From contig CAJGDC010000001.1 of the NCBI GenBank assembly GCA_904502005.1, positions 1 through 64,000 on the forward strand: a stretch of 64,000 nt of DNA, in the 5' to 3' direction. The position numbers and the translations under genes were made by a program. Within the stretch, counting starts at the first letter, position 1. Every line of letters starts with the position of its first letter. Source of the DNA: an uncultured Alistipes sp. (lineage in GTDB: Bacteria > Bacteroidota > Bacteroidia > Bacteroidales > Rikenellaceae). Shown here piece by piece: positions 9,101-17,213 of the stretch. The notes beneath the pieces are model-generated. The model did not search any database. It saw only the letters and a program-made list of their open reading frames with translations, and was not told the DNA's origin.

Positions 9101-10701
9101 AGAGCCGAAAGGTCTGCCCTCTCTATCTGAGCCACAGCACTATATGCCGGTGTACCATCACTCATAGCCATCATTGCCGCCTGCAGACGTGCCTTAAGAC
9201 TTGGGTCGGTACTTCCAACATTTATCGCAGACATATCGTCATCATGAGATGCATCAAAGGCGATATTTGAGTAGTTGTAGCCATTGAAAAGCAGAGAGCC
9301 TATCTTGCCACTCGCCTCCATCGACACATCGTCACCAAATTCGGCAGCAGCCTTAACAGTAAATGATGTATTAAGTGGAGAGTCAGTAGCTAAGAGTGGT
9401 GAGATATTCAGATTATCCGCCACCATCTCTGCCGTAATATCACGACCATCATCCTCTGTGCGCATAGCACACTGAGCCGTAAGCGTTCCACCGCTACGCA
9501 TTGCAACAAGCGCCGAGGCATCAAACGAAGAGATTAGACCCTTAAAGTCACCCTTGATATTTAGGTGGTCTGTTCGCTCAATGTAAGGGCGAATCTTCTC
9601 CGGCACCTTAAGATGGGCGATATTTCCAAGCAGACGGACAAACTCTGGCGTTGTAACATCTACATTCTGCACCTTGACATCAAAACGTGTTCGCTCAACA
9701 TCAACAAGACCCTTGACTGTCGCAGTAGCCTTAATCTTTCCACCATCCTCAAGGGTTAGGTTATCAATACGACCTTTGAAATTGGCAACCGTGCCGTGCA
9801 TAGATGCAGCGACATCGCGGATAGATGTATCCCAACCGAGCAATGTTGGTGCAAAATAGCCGACCATGTCACTATTGACAAAGCTATTTTTAACCTCTAC
9901 ATCCAGCCGGACATTGCGGATAAAGTCTTTATAACACTCCCAATCCTTGCCAGTAATAGCAAATGATGGAACATTTACCTGCGACTGGTGTGCTATAATA
10001 GTTGCATCTTTGAGGGCGACCAAACCCTTATCTACCAAGAAGGTTGCAGACATATTATCAAGCACAAAGCCACTGCGCTCTACAAAATTTAGTTTGGTAA
10101 CATCGCCACCCACAGCAACGCCATCTACATAGAAGTTATCAAGGTGTGCAGAGATATTATTCATCTGCATATCCATATAATCTACACCAAACTCAGGATT
10201 TCTCTTTTCAAGTCGCTCAAGCCTAAAATTAACACTATCTGCATCTATCGAGCGAATAAGAAGATGGAATGGTTTCTTCTCTTTCTTATTACGATTAACC
10301 AAACGGTCGGTCACCTCTTTGATATTTATCTCACCACGCTCTGTTTCACGCAGATACAGCACTGCATTATCTACACGAGCAGATGCTATGGTAAGTTGCT
10401 CAGATATTCCCGCCAATGGACCTATCATGGCCTTAACCGTACGTGCATAGAGGAGTGTATCGCCATCCATATCCTCTACATAAAAGCCACGCACCTTGAC
10501 GCGATTGAGCATACCGATGGTAATATGGTCAATACTTACTTTGGTGCCCAACTTCTCCGATGCAAAGTTCGTTGCCCAGTGCACAGCACAGTTCTGCATA
10601 CTCGGCATAGAGAGCAGCAGAGTACCGGCAACCGGCAGCAGTATCAACAATAAAATCACTGTTGATACTATCTTTGTAAATATTTTCGTAACTTTGCGCA
10701 C
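6109..10701 (-). CDS. tamB: TamB/DUF490-domain envelope protein
   Basis: This is the largest protein in the window (1530 residues). It has one N-terminal membrane anchor (about 10-32), AsmA-like repetitive beta-strand sequence for most of its length (a predicted lipid-carrying beta groove), and a C-terminal DUF490/TamB domain (about 1150-1490) with PVNCIINLTDRLTKPTVGFD and a Ser-rich LLLSNSFLSDSS segment. TamB-family proteins bridge the inner and outer membranes and are implicated in phospholipid transport and outer-membrane protein assembly. The only plausible start is GTG at 10701, because an in-frame stop lies four codons upstream. It heads the operon with exbB, exbD, tonB and a DUF1573 gene. 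Confidence 0.9.
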   Translation of the reverse strand: MRKVTKIFTKIVSTVILLLILLPVAGTLLLSMPSMQNCAVHWATNFASEKLGTKVSIDHITIGMLNRVKVRGFYVEDMDGDTLLYARTVKAMIGPLAGISEQLTIASARVDNAVLYLRETERGEINIKEVTDRLVNRNKKEKKPFHLLIRSIDADSVNFRLERLEKRNPEFGVDYMDMQMNNISAHLDNFYVDGVAVGGDVTKLNFVERSGFVLDNMSATFLVDKGLVALKDATIIAHQSQVNVPSFAITGKDWECYKDFIRNVRLDVEVKNSFVNSDMVGYFAPTLLGWDTSIRDVAASMHGTVANFKGRIDNLTLEDGGKIKATATVKGLVDVERTRFDVKVQNVDVTTPEFVRLLGNIAHLKVPEKIRPYIERTDHLNIKGDFKGLISSFDASALVAMRSGGTLTAQCAMRTEDDGRDITAEMVADNLNISPLLATDSPLNTSFTVKAAAEFGDDVSMEASGKIGSLLFNGYNYSNIAFDASHDDDMSAINVGSTDPSLKARLQAAMMAMSDGTPAYSAVAQIERADLSALNINRRDSLATLSATISMEAHGRNFDTMNGKVDVADAVYNYNDKRLTSDLIELVVDSNEDIRQITLNSDFADALFESRCSYKDVAYYLSTLLARYLPQLYDSDTLNKIESKEEVIKDNVALLSVTTKDISPLLSCFVAGVEVAPSSTVKVYMDPAANRFVMRGRSECVERYPYLVSNVEIDATNSGDSLVMNVGSSELWAGALRLNDFNLHGGAKDNAVDLYGQFADTLNSVRGNIAAKALVSRRNGMRHLRVDVLPSRVGNNENVWRISSAGIDMDSTRVDVQDLRIYNAREGQDLLIDGVASHSKTDSLHLYLKNFSLAPFAQFAERIGYRVEGRTNGYVTVRSALKDTRIEANVKLDSIHVNALPLPDLKLSSRWDFGRSRAKLSVTTADKGKEVARGYLFPSQSRYFAQILVDELDMSLLDPLLSGVIKDTGGKAKVELTLTGEKRDASLNGEITVSDMRTTLDYTRCTYTAPSARVEVRDNRFYLRNATIYDKHKRSGLLSMDLSLDHLSNIEYSLRAQFDNMQVLGTTKRDNDMFYGTIFASGDVSVKGDKAGVKMDITANTENNSKFFMPLSDKSNISSADFVTFAKPSAADTTSYLVRKKMMFERRQKQRTASGGGMDINMSLDVRENAEAQLVIDPTVGDIIKGTGNGLLNLRINPSSNIFEMYGLYTIDQGSYLFTLQNIINKKFIIEKGSTIQWTGEPLDALLNIAAVYKIKTSLQPLLQGYVDTSIPNRAVPVNCIINLTDRLTKPTVGFDVQVPSADASIQTVIANVLSTPERRSQQFLYLLLSNSFLSDSSTQATSFGVSSAAVTGFELLSNQLSNWLSSDNFNIVLRYRPKTDQMMSDEVDFGFSQGLMGDRLLIEVEGNYLGDKSQVVNASSSFTGEAYVTWLIDQAGTLRLKGFTHTIDRFDENQGLQETGLGIYFKEDFDNGKDLKNRVANRFSRRRRKEAQEQAAVSLGLRERDNEAMESMIDGFDAPPKEDNMDNFD

Positions 10702-10732
10702 GGAATATCCTTAAGTTATATTTTATAACTTA

Positions 10733-10740
10733 CAAAGATA
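10733..10740 (-). promoter_or_regulatory. -7 box of the tamB operon
   Basis: TATCTTTG on the minus strand matches TAnnTTTG and gives a leader of about 25 nt to the GTG at 10701. I see no convincing -33 element. Confidence 0.5.
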
Positions 10741-10780
10741 GTACTATTTTTTTGAAATACTCGCATATTTTTTTGCAAAA

Positions 10781-11809
10781 ATGGATGATATAATAATTTT
10801 AGGCATTGAGTCCTCGTGTGACGACACCTCTGCAGCGGTTTTGCACAACACTACACTACTATCAAGCGTCATAGCCTCGCAGGCTGTGCATGAGAAGTAC
10901 GGCGGCGTAATTCCAGAGCTCGCCTCTCGAGCACATCAGCAGAATATCGTTCCCGTAGTGGACACAGCTCTCAAAGAGGCTGGTATCACAATTGACAAGG
11001 TGGACGCAATAGCCTTCACCCGCGGCCCAGGTCTGCTCGGCTCGCTAATGGTCGGCACATCCTTTGCCAAGGGTCTATCTATCGCCAATAACATCCCAAT
11101 GGTGGAGGTAAACCATCTGCACGGACACATTCTCTCGCACTTTGTAGACCTACCAGACAGAGAACTTCCACACCCAGAGTACCCATTCCTCTGTCTATTA
11201 GTTAGTGGCGGACATACGCAGATTGTCAAGGTCGATGCGCCTGATAAGATGGAGATTATCGGCACAACCATTGACGATGCCGCCGGCGAAGCACTGGACA
11301 AGTGCGCCAAGGTGATGGGACTCCCTTACCCTGGCGGCCCAGTGATTGACCGACTGGCAAAAGAGGGTGATAAAAACGCATTTAAGTTCGCCAAGCCTCG
11401 CATTGAGGATTTCAACTACTCCTTCTCCGGACTTAAAACCTCTTTCCTATACACTCTACGCGACCAGGTTGCCGTAGACCCGGACTTTATTGAGAAGAAT
11501 AAAGCCGACCTCTGTGCATCTCTGCTACACACCGTGGTAGACATCCTTGCCGACAAGCTTGTCAAGGCGGCTAAAGAGTTTGGTATCAGAGATATAGCCC
11601 TCGGAGGTGGAGTATCTGCAAACTCAGCTCTTCGCGCACGTATTGAGGCTGAGGGCAAGCGTCACCACTGGCGAACCTTCCTGCCGGAGCTAAAGTTTAC
11701 GACCGACAACGCCGCGATGATTGCCGTCGCTGGCTACTACCGATACCTCCGTGGCGAGCTGGCAACACTCGACCTCGCCCCTATCGCCCGCTACGAGGAG
11801 ATGATATAA
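10781..11809 (+). CDS. tsaD: tRNA N6-adenosine threonylcarbamoyltransferase
   Basis: This 342-residue protein is a clear TsaD/Kae1 (ASKHA fold). It has GIESSCDDTSAAVL at the N-terminus, the metal-binding HxxxH motif NHLHGH (His112, His116), VSGGHTQIV, DDAAGEALDKCAKVMGL with PYPGGPVID, and SGLKTSF. Near the end come GGGVSANSALR and TDNAAMIA. TsaD, with TsaB and TsaE, transfers the threonylcarbamoyl group made by TsaC to A37 of tRNAs reading ANN codons. It is normally essential. It stands alone, divergent from tamB, with a 79-bp intergenic region. Confidence 0.97.
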   Translation: MDDIIILGIESSCDDTSAAVLHNTTLLSSVIASQAVHEKYGGVIPELASRAHQQNIVPVVDTALKEAGITIDKVDAIAFTRGPGLLGSLMVGTSFAKGLSIANNIPMVEVNHLHGHILSHFVDLPDRELPHPEYPFLCLLVSGGHTQIVKVDAPDKMEIIGTTIDDAAGEALDKCAKVMGLPYPGGPVIDRLAKEGDKNAFKFAKPRIEDFNYSFSGLKTSFLYTLRDQVAVDPDFIEKNKADLCASLLHTVVDILADKLVKAAKEFGIRDIALGGGVSANSALRARIEAEGKRHHWRTFLPELKFTTDNAAMIAVAGYYRYLRGELATLDLAPIARYEEMI

Positions 11810-11810
11810 T

Positions 11811-11953
11811 TTGGCTATTGGCCTTTAGCCGTTGGCTATTGGCTAATTATGAAAGTTAATGAAATTAAGGAGTTTAAGGATATTACTTCCCTAAACTCCT
11901 TAAATTATTTGTCTACTTTGCCAATGGCTAATGGCTAACAGCCAATAGCTATA
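11811..11953. repeat. Inverted GGCTATTGGC-type repeat enclosing a hairpin, between tsaD and korB
   Basis: The left arm (11811-11848) carries two copies of TTGGCTATTGGC. The right arm (11920-11953) is its degenerate inverse (GCCAATGGCTAATGGCTAACAGCCAATAGC). Between them lies TTAAGGAGTTTA (11865-11876) paired with TAAACTCCTTAA (11892-11903), a perfect 12-bp stem that could terminate both convergent genes. The right arm runs into the korB stop codon. A related sequence recurs at 30831-30864. Confidence 0.75.
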
Positions 11954-12974
11954 GCACAAAGGTTTCGCCAGAATTTAATAGGTCATCCACACACTGAATC
12001 TTAGAGGCCGCCTTAACGCTCTCAACCTGAGCCGCCACCTCCGTGTCATAGCATGGAGCATCTACAGAGCGGATAACACCAAGAGCGACCGGATACTCTG
12101 GATACTTCATAGCTGCGAGCATGCAGTGCAGGGTTGTATCCTCACAATGCGCGTCATGAGTAAGGATATCGTCAATAGTATATCCATCCTCGCCAACGGT
12201 TACCACCTTGAGTTTGAGCCCCTCAAGCACAAGTCCTCGATTCATATCCTTACCAAAGAGCATCTTCTCGCCATGACGAAGCGTAATAGTATTCTCTGCG
12301 CGGGTAGCCTTATCAGCAGCAAATGAAGCGTGTGTCTTATTATTGAAAATCATACAGTTAACAAGCGCCTCAACCACCGAAGTTCCGCGATGCTTTGCAG
12401 CCTCAATAAGCAGCTCCTTTGTAAGCATAACCTCAGCATCGACTGTACGAGCAAAGAAGGTTCCCTTTGCGCCGATAGCCAACTCACCCGGGTTAAATGG
12501 GTGTTCAACGGTGCCATATGGCGATGTCTTTGTCACAGTACCAAGCTTTGTTGTTGGAGAGTATTGACCCTTTGTAAGACCATAAATCTCGTTATTGAAG
12601 AGGATGATATTAAGGTCTACATTTCTACGCAGTGCGTGAATAAAGTGGTTACCACCGATAGCAAGGCTATCACCATCGCCCGTACACACCCATACCGAGA
12701 GGTCTGGATTTGCAACCTTTACACCTGTAGCTACAGCCGCAGCACGACCGTGTATTGTATGGAAGCCGAAGGTCTTCATGTAGTAGATAAAGCGTGACGA
12801 GCAGCCGATTCCAGAGACAAAGACAAACTTCTCATGCGGCTTATCAAGCGCATCCGCAATCTCTGGCAGTGCACGCTGCACCGCATTGAGCACCGCATGG
12901 TCACCACAACCTGCGCACCACTTAACCTGCTGGTCAGACTTAAAATTATCTGGTGTATATCTATATTCTGCCAT
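11949..12974 (-). CDS. korB: 2-oxoacid:ferredoxin oxidoreductase, beta subunit
   Basis: The 341-residue protein carries the thiamine-diphosphate-binding half of the enzyme. The N-terminal KWCAGCGDHAVL supplies the conserved cysteines, and the TPP motif runs from GDGDSLAIGGNH to FNNEIYG (residues about 97-130). The alpha subunit is encoded 17 bp upstream. The pair decarboxylates a 2-oxoacid to the acyl-CoA with ferredoxin as electron acceptor, and in anaerobic Bacteroidales the usual assignment is 2-oxoglutarate (Kor). Pyruvate or branched-chain oxoacids are possible alternatives, since substrate specificity cannot be read from sequence. Confidence 0.9.
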   Translation of the reverse strand: MAEYRYTPDNFKSDQQVKWCAGCGDHAVLNAVQRALPEIADALDKPHEKFVFVSGIGCSSRFIYYMKTFGFHTIHGRAAAVATGVKVANPDLSVWVCTGDGDSLAIGGNHFIHALRRNVDLNIILFNNEIYGLTKGQYSPTTKLGTVTKTSPYGTVEHPFNPGELAIGAKGTFFARTVDAEVMLTKELLIEAAKHRGTSVVEALVNCMIFNNKTHASFAADKATRAENTITLRHGEKMLFGKDMNRGLVLEGLKLKVVTVGEDGYTIDDILTHDAHCEDTTLHCMLAAMKYPEYPVALGVIRSVDAPCYDTEVAAQVESVKAASKIQCVDDLLNSGETFVL

Positions 12975-12991
12975 AAATAGAAACTGTTTCT

Positions 12992-14830
12992 TTAGTTCAA
13001 TTTTTCGTTAAACACATTTACCAACTCCGCCACTGTAAATGGCTGACCTTCAACCTTATTGTAACGCTCAAATGAGAACTGAGGGAATAGACCCTGAAGG
13101 TATGACGCCGCCTGTCCTGCATTAAGTTCGCAGACTACAATACGCTTATAACCGGCAAATAGCTGCTCCAAATTTGCAGGCAGTGGGTTCAGGTAATTCA
13201 GATGACAGTGGCTAATACTCTTGCCCTGCTCGCGCATCTTCTCTACTGCCGAAGTGAGGTGTCCTCGTGTACCTCCCCAGCCAACAACAAGCAGGTCGCC
13301 AGAGTTATCACCATAGACTGTCTGCTCCGGAATGTCAGCAACAACAGCCGCCACCTTTGCTGCTCGGGTAGCAACCATAACAGCGTGGTTTGCAGGGTCG
13401 TAAGAGATATTTCCGGTTGCAGCATTCTTCTCCAAACCGCCAATACGATGCTCAAGGTTAGCCGTTCCAGGGAACGCCCAACTACGAACATTACGCTCAT
13501 CGCGCTTGTATGGCATAAAGTCGCCCTCGCCAGCAACAGCGATAGGAGGATTAATAGTCGGCATATCAGCCATTTGAGGTATTGCCCACGCCTCAGAAGA
13601 GTTTGCAATAAAGCCATCAGTGAGCAAAATGACCGGAGTCATATGCTCCATAGCTATCTTTGACGCCTCAAAGGCATAGCGGAAACAGTCACTTGGCGAT
13701 GAAGCAGCAATTACCGGCACTGGGCACTCGCCATTTCTACCATAGAGAGCCTGAAGTAAGTCGCTCTGTTCAGTCTTGGTTGGCAGGCCTGTAGATGGAC
13801 CACCACGCTGAACATCGACAACAACAAGTGGCAACTCTGCCATAACAGCCAAGCCCAGAGCCTCACTCTTGAGCGACAAACCAGGGCCAGAGGTTGTTGT
13901 AACTGCAAAGTTACCAGCATAGGCAGCACCAACAGCGGTACAGATACCTGCTATCTCATCCTCAGCCTGTACGGTCTTAACACCCAGCGACTTATGCTTT
14001 GCAAGCTCCTCAAGGATTACTGTGGCAGGGGTAATAGGATACGAGCCACAGAATAGCGGACGACCACTCTTTTCAGAGGCTGCAATAAATCCCCACGCAG
14101 TTGCTACATTACCATTGATTGTACGATACTTACCCTTAGGCAAACCCGCAGGCTCAACAGCATAAGAGTTATGTGTCAAGTGGTTATTGGCTGCATAGTT
14201 GTATCCAGCCTCAATAACGAGGTTATTTGCCTGAGCAACAGCCGGATTCTTCTTGCCAAACTTGTTATTTATGTAGTCATGTGCATGAGCTGTACTTCTA
14301 TCAGTAAGGTAAAGACAGATACCCAATGCAAACATATTCTTACATTTGGTCTTAGCCTTATTATCTAGTTCACTATCCGCTAAAGCCTCGCGAGTCATTG
14401 TCGTGATACGAGCAACGATAATATTTCTGTCAGCAAGATTTAACTCCGAAATTGGATCATCTGTTGCAAAACTCGCTTTTGCAATATTATCAGCAGTAAG
14501 AGAATCGCCATCCACGATAACTGTCGCATCAGCCTTCAAAAATGAGGCATTAGCCTTAAGCGCTGCAGGATTCATCGCAACAAGCAGATCGCACTTATCA
14601 CCAGGATTGTTGATTGTTGCCGAGCCAAAGTGGACTTGAAATCCCGAAACACCAGCTACAGTACCTTGAGGGGCACGAATCTCAGCGGGATAATCAGGGA
14701 ATGTTGATATGGCGTTACCAGTGAGCGCCAAGGTCTCCGAAAAGAGCGTTCCCGTAAGCTGCATACCGTCGCCAGAATCGCCCGAAAAGCGAATAACGAC
14801 ATCTTTAAGCAGTGAGGTTTTTTGTTCCAT
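12992..14830 (-). CDS. korA: 2-oxoacid:ferredoxin oxidoreductase, alpha subunit (gamma-alpha fusion)
   Basis: The protein has 612 residues. The N-terminal gamma-type domain (about 1-190) begins with VVIRFSGDSGDGMQLTG and includes FPDYPAEIRAPQGT. It is followed by the alpha domain with GSYPITPATVILEELAKH, the QAEDEIAG motif, TTTSGPGLSLKSEALGLAVMAELP and QRGGPSTGLPTKTEQSDL. This fused order is usual for 2-oxoglutarate ferredoxin oxidoreductases of Bacteroidota. The subunit works with KorB, encoded 17 bp downstream. A TonB-like gene lies 22 bp upstream on the same strand, so the three may be co-transcribed. Confidence 0.93.
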   Translation of the reverse strand: MEQKTSLLKDVVIRFSGDSGDGMQLTGTLFSETLALTGNAISTFPDYPAEIRAPQGTVAGVSGFQVHFGSATINNPGDKCDLLVAMNPAALKANASFLKADATVIVDGDSLTADNIAKASFATDDPISELNLADRNIIVARITTMTREALADSELDNKAKTKCKNMFALGICLYLTDRSTAHAHDYINNKFGKKNPAVAQANNLVIEAGYNYAANNHLTHNSYAVEPAGLPKGKYRTINGNVATAWGFIAASEKSGRPLFCGSYPITPATVILEELAKHKSLGVKTVQAEDEIAGICTAVGAAYAGNFAVTTTSGPGLSLKSEALGLAVMAELPLVVVDVQRGGPSTGLPTKTEQSDLLQALYGRNGECPVPVIAASSPSDCFRYAFEASKIAMEHMTPVILLTDGFIANSSEAWAIPQMADMPTINPPIAVAGEGDFMPYKRDERNVRSWAFPGTANLEHRIGGLEKNAATGNISYDPANHAVMVATRAAKVAAVVADIPEQTVYGDNSGDLLVVGWGGTRGHLTSAVEKMREQGKSISHCHLNYLNPLPANLEQLFAGYKRIVVCELNAGQAASYLQGLFPQFSFERYNKVEGQPFTVAELVNVFNEKLN

Positions 14831-14852
14831 TTCAATATAGTTTTAAGTTGAT

Positions 14853-15692
14853 TTACTGTGGTATAAAGATATAGGTTATTGTTCCCTCCTGCTTTGCAGG
14901 AGCAGAGTTATTATGGTCAAAGCGTGAGGATTTCGCAGCACCCACAGCCGTCTGGCGCATACACTCATCGCCACCAGACTCAACATAGGCATAGAGCACC
15001 TTTCCCATTCTGTCAATTGCAACCTTGACAACTACCTCACCACCGCCCTCGCAGCGATATGCCGGCTTGACAAGATGGCGCGAATAGCGAACCGGATTGT
15101 CAAAAGAGAAGGAGACCGTAACACTTCCCTTCACCTTTTTGTCACTCTTATTTGAGCTGCTGTCATCGTTACTATCCTCCGAGCGCTCACCGGCACGTTT
15201 TGCATCCCTAAGTCCACGCTCATACGCCTCACGATTTGCCCTCATTCGCTGCTCCACAGCCTCTGCGTCCTCATTGAGAGATGATGTATTCGTACCGCGG
15301 TCATCAGCGAGATTTTCATTGAGCGCATTCTCGTTAGAGGAGGTGTTGCGAATCTTACTCCAATCAATATTTTGATTAGCGCGGCGCACCTCTTCCGCCA
15401 AACGGTCACGCTCCTTTTCCAGCATTGCAAGCTCCTGAAGGTCAATATACATACCCTGCTGCGACGCCTTGCGCCCGATAACAATCTTAGAGGCAAAAAA
15501 ACCGATACCTATAATCAAGTAGATGATAATTGTAACACAAAGCCCAACCCTATGGTCGTATGCCCAACTACCTATATCTTGACTACGATTATCAAAGGGG
15601 AGCTTAAGCGTATTGCGACGACGGCGAGGAGGATTAGGTCCCTTCGCCGATGTCGTATTTGTCGTTTTTTTTATATCTTTATCTTGACTCAT
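14853..15692 (-). CDS. TonB-like envelope protein with coiled-coil linker
   Basis: The 279-residue product has a basic cytoplasmic N-terminus (about 1-48), one transmembrane helix (about 50-70), a highly charged periplasmic region (about 85-190) rich in Glu, Arg, Asn and Ser that likely forms a coiled coil, and a C-terminal TonB-type domain with GGEVVVKVAIDRMGKVLYAYVES and the closing GTITYIFIPQ. The last part resembles the TonB at 4325. No exbB or exbD lies beside it. It is followed by korA-korB, an odd pairing. It may be a specialised energy transducer or a structural protein using the TonB fold. Confidence 0.78.
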   Translation of the reverse strand: MSQDKDIKKTTNTTSAKGPNPPRRRRNTLKLPFDNRSQDIGSWAYDHRVGLCVTIIIYLIIGIGFFASKIVIGRKASQQGMYIDLQELAMLEKERDRLAEEVRRANQNIDWSKIRNTSSNENALNENLADDRGTNTSSLNEDAEAVEQRMRANREAYERGLRDAKRAGERSEDSNDDSSSNKSDKKVKGSVTVSFSFDNPVRYSRHLVKPAYRCEGGGEVVVKVAIDRMGKVLYAYVESGGDECMRQTAVGAAKSSRFDHNNSAPAKQEGTITYIFIPQ

Positions 15693-15718
15693 GAACTACA
15701 ATTTCGGTTTTGTCACTA

Positions 15719-15755
15719 CAAATGTAGTAGATTTTCCGAAAAATTACTATATTTG
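15719..15755. promoter_or_regulatory. Divergent -7 boxes for the TonB-like gene and lpxC/fabZ
   Basis: TACATTTG on the minus strand (15726-15719) faces the TonB-like gene, and TATATTTG on the plus strand (15748-15755) faces lpxC/fabZ. Both match TAnnTTTG and lie about 27 bp from their start codons. No clear -33 elements are visible. Confidence 0.55.
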
Positions 15756-15782
15756 TACCGATAAATATTTTATATAGGTATT

Positions 15783-17183
15783 ATGACAACAACATCATCT
15801 ACAAAACAGCAGACTCTTGCCGCACCACTTACATTCTCTGGCAAGGGCTTGCACACGGGTGTACAGGTCACCATGACTATAAACCCAGCACCGGCAGATC
15901 ACGGCATCGTTTTCCGCCGTGTAGACCTTGAGGGTCAGCCAACAATCCCAGCACTTTGCGAATACGTAACAGATACATCACGTGGCACCACTATTGAGAT
16001 TAACGGCGTAAGAATCAGCACAATAGAGCACATAATGTCAGCCCTTTGGACTATGGGTTGTGACAATGCTCTTATTGATATTGACAACACCGAGACCCCA
16101 ATTATGGACGGCTCTGCCAAGGAGTATGCGGCATCAATTGCTCGCGTAGGCCTTGTTGAGCAGGATGCTGAGCGTAGATACTACGAGGTGCGCGAAAAGC
16201 AGGTATACACCATTCCTGAGAAGGGTGTGGCAATTGTACTCTACCCAGACGAGGAGTTCTCAGTCTCTGTACATGTTGATTACAACTCAAAGGTTGTAGG
16301 TAATCAGTACGCCGTACTGCTACCTGAGGACGACTATGCCAGCAAAATTGCACCATGCCGTACGTTCGTATTCCTTCACGAGCTTGAGCCACTCTTTAAG
16401 ATGAATCTGATTAAGGGTGGTGACCTTGACAACGCAATCGTGGTTGTTGAGAATCCAGTCTCTGACGAGCAACTTGAGCACTTGAAGAACATCTTTGGCA
16501 AGAAGGATATTCGCGTAACTGGTGGATACCTAAACAATCTTGAGCTTCGTGCAAATAATGAGCTTGCCCGCCATAAGCTACTTGATGTACTTGGCGACTT
16601 CGCCCTACTTGGCATCAGAATCAAGGGTCGTGTATGGGCTACCCGTCCAGGTCACTTTGCCAACACAGAGTTTATGAAGCAGATTCGCGCTACAATTCGT
16701 CGTGAGGGTGTTAAGCCACGATTTAAGTACAATCCACGCACAACACCTGTCTACGACCTAAACCAGATTCGCGAGATGCTCCCTCACCGCTATCCATTCC
16801 TGCTTGTAGACCGCGTATTCCACATTGATGGTACATCTATCGGCGGAATCAAGAACATCACTGCCAATGAGCCATTCTTCCAGGGACACTTCCCTGAGGA
16901 GCCTGTAATGCCTGGCGTGCTGATTGTAGAGGCGATGGCGCAGTGTGGTGGACTATTGGTTATCAGCCAGTTAGAGGATAAAGGCAACTACTCTACCTAC
17001 TTCCTCAAGATAGACAATGTCCGCTTCAAGCACAAGGTTACCCCAGGTGACACTCTGCAGATTGAGTGTGAACTCGCCTGCCCTGTCCGCCGTGGCATTG
17101 CCACCATGCTTTGCAAGGCATTTGTTAGCGGAACACTCGTCTGCGAGGCTGAGCTGATGGCACAGATTGTTAAGAATAAATAA
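15783..17183 (+). CDS. lpxC/fabZ: Bifunctional LpxC deacetylase / FabZ dehydratase
   Basis: This 466-residue fusion joins two lipid-synthesis enzymes. The LpxC part (about 1-310) has GKGLHTG, the zinc ligand in TIEHIMSAL, and HKLLDVLGD with the other zinc ligands; it removes the acetyl group from UDP-3-O-acyl-GlcNAc, the committed step of lipid A synthesis. The FabZ part (about 325-466) has LPHRYPFLLVDRV, the catalytic His in QGHFPEEPVMPG and the Glu in VEAMAQ; it dehydrates 3-hydroxyacyl-ACP. The fusion is typical of Bacteroidota and balances lipid A against fatty acid supply. lpxA follows after 30 bp. Confidence 0.97.
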   Translation: MTTTSSTKQQTLAAPLTFSGKGLHTGVQVTMTINPAPADHGIVFRRVDLEGQPTIPALCEYVTDTSRGTTIEINGVRISTIEHIMSALWTMGCDNALIDIDNTETPIMDGSAKEYAASIARVGLVEQDAERRYYEVREKQVYTIPEKGVAIVLYPDEEFSVSVHVDYNSKVVGNQYAVLLPEDDYASKIAPCRTFVFLHELEPLFKMNLIKGGDLDNAIVVVENPVSDEQLEHLKNIFGKKDIRVTGGYLNNLELRANNELARHKLLDVLGDFALLGIRIKGRVWATRPGHFANTEFMKQIRATIRREGVKPRFKYNPRTTPVYDLNQIREMLPHRYPFLLVDRVFHIDGTSIGGIKNITANEPFFQGHFPEEPVMPGVLIVEAMAQCGGLLVISQLEDKGNYSTYFLKIDNVRFKHKVTPGDTLQIECELACPVRRGIATMLCKAFVSGTLVCEAELMAQIVKNK

Positions 17184-17213
17184 GACTACTAATAAATAAA
17201 CGTACAAAAAATT

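Noticed and set aside
10144..10653. 169-codon plus-strand frame
   Set aside because: Antisense to the start of tamB; Cys- and His-rich with no recognisable motif and no promoter.
11811..11953. CRISPR-like array
   Set aside because: The repeat units are short, degenerate and inverted, without regular spacers or cas genes.
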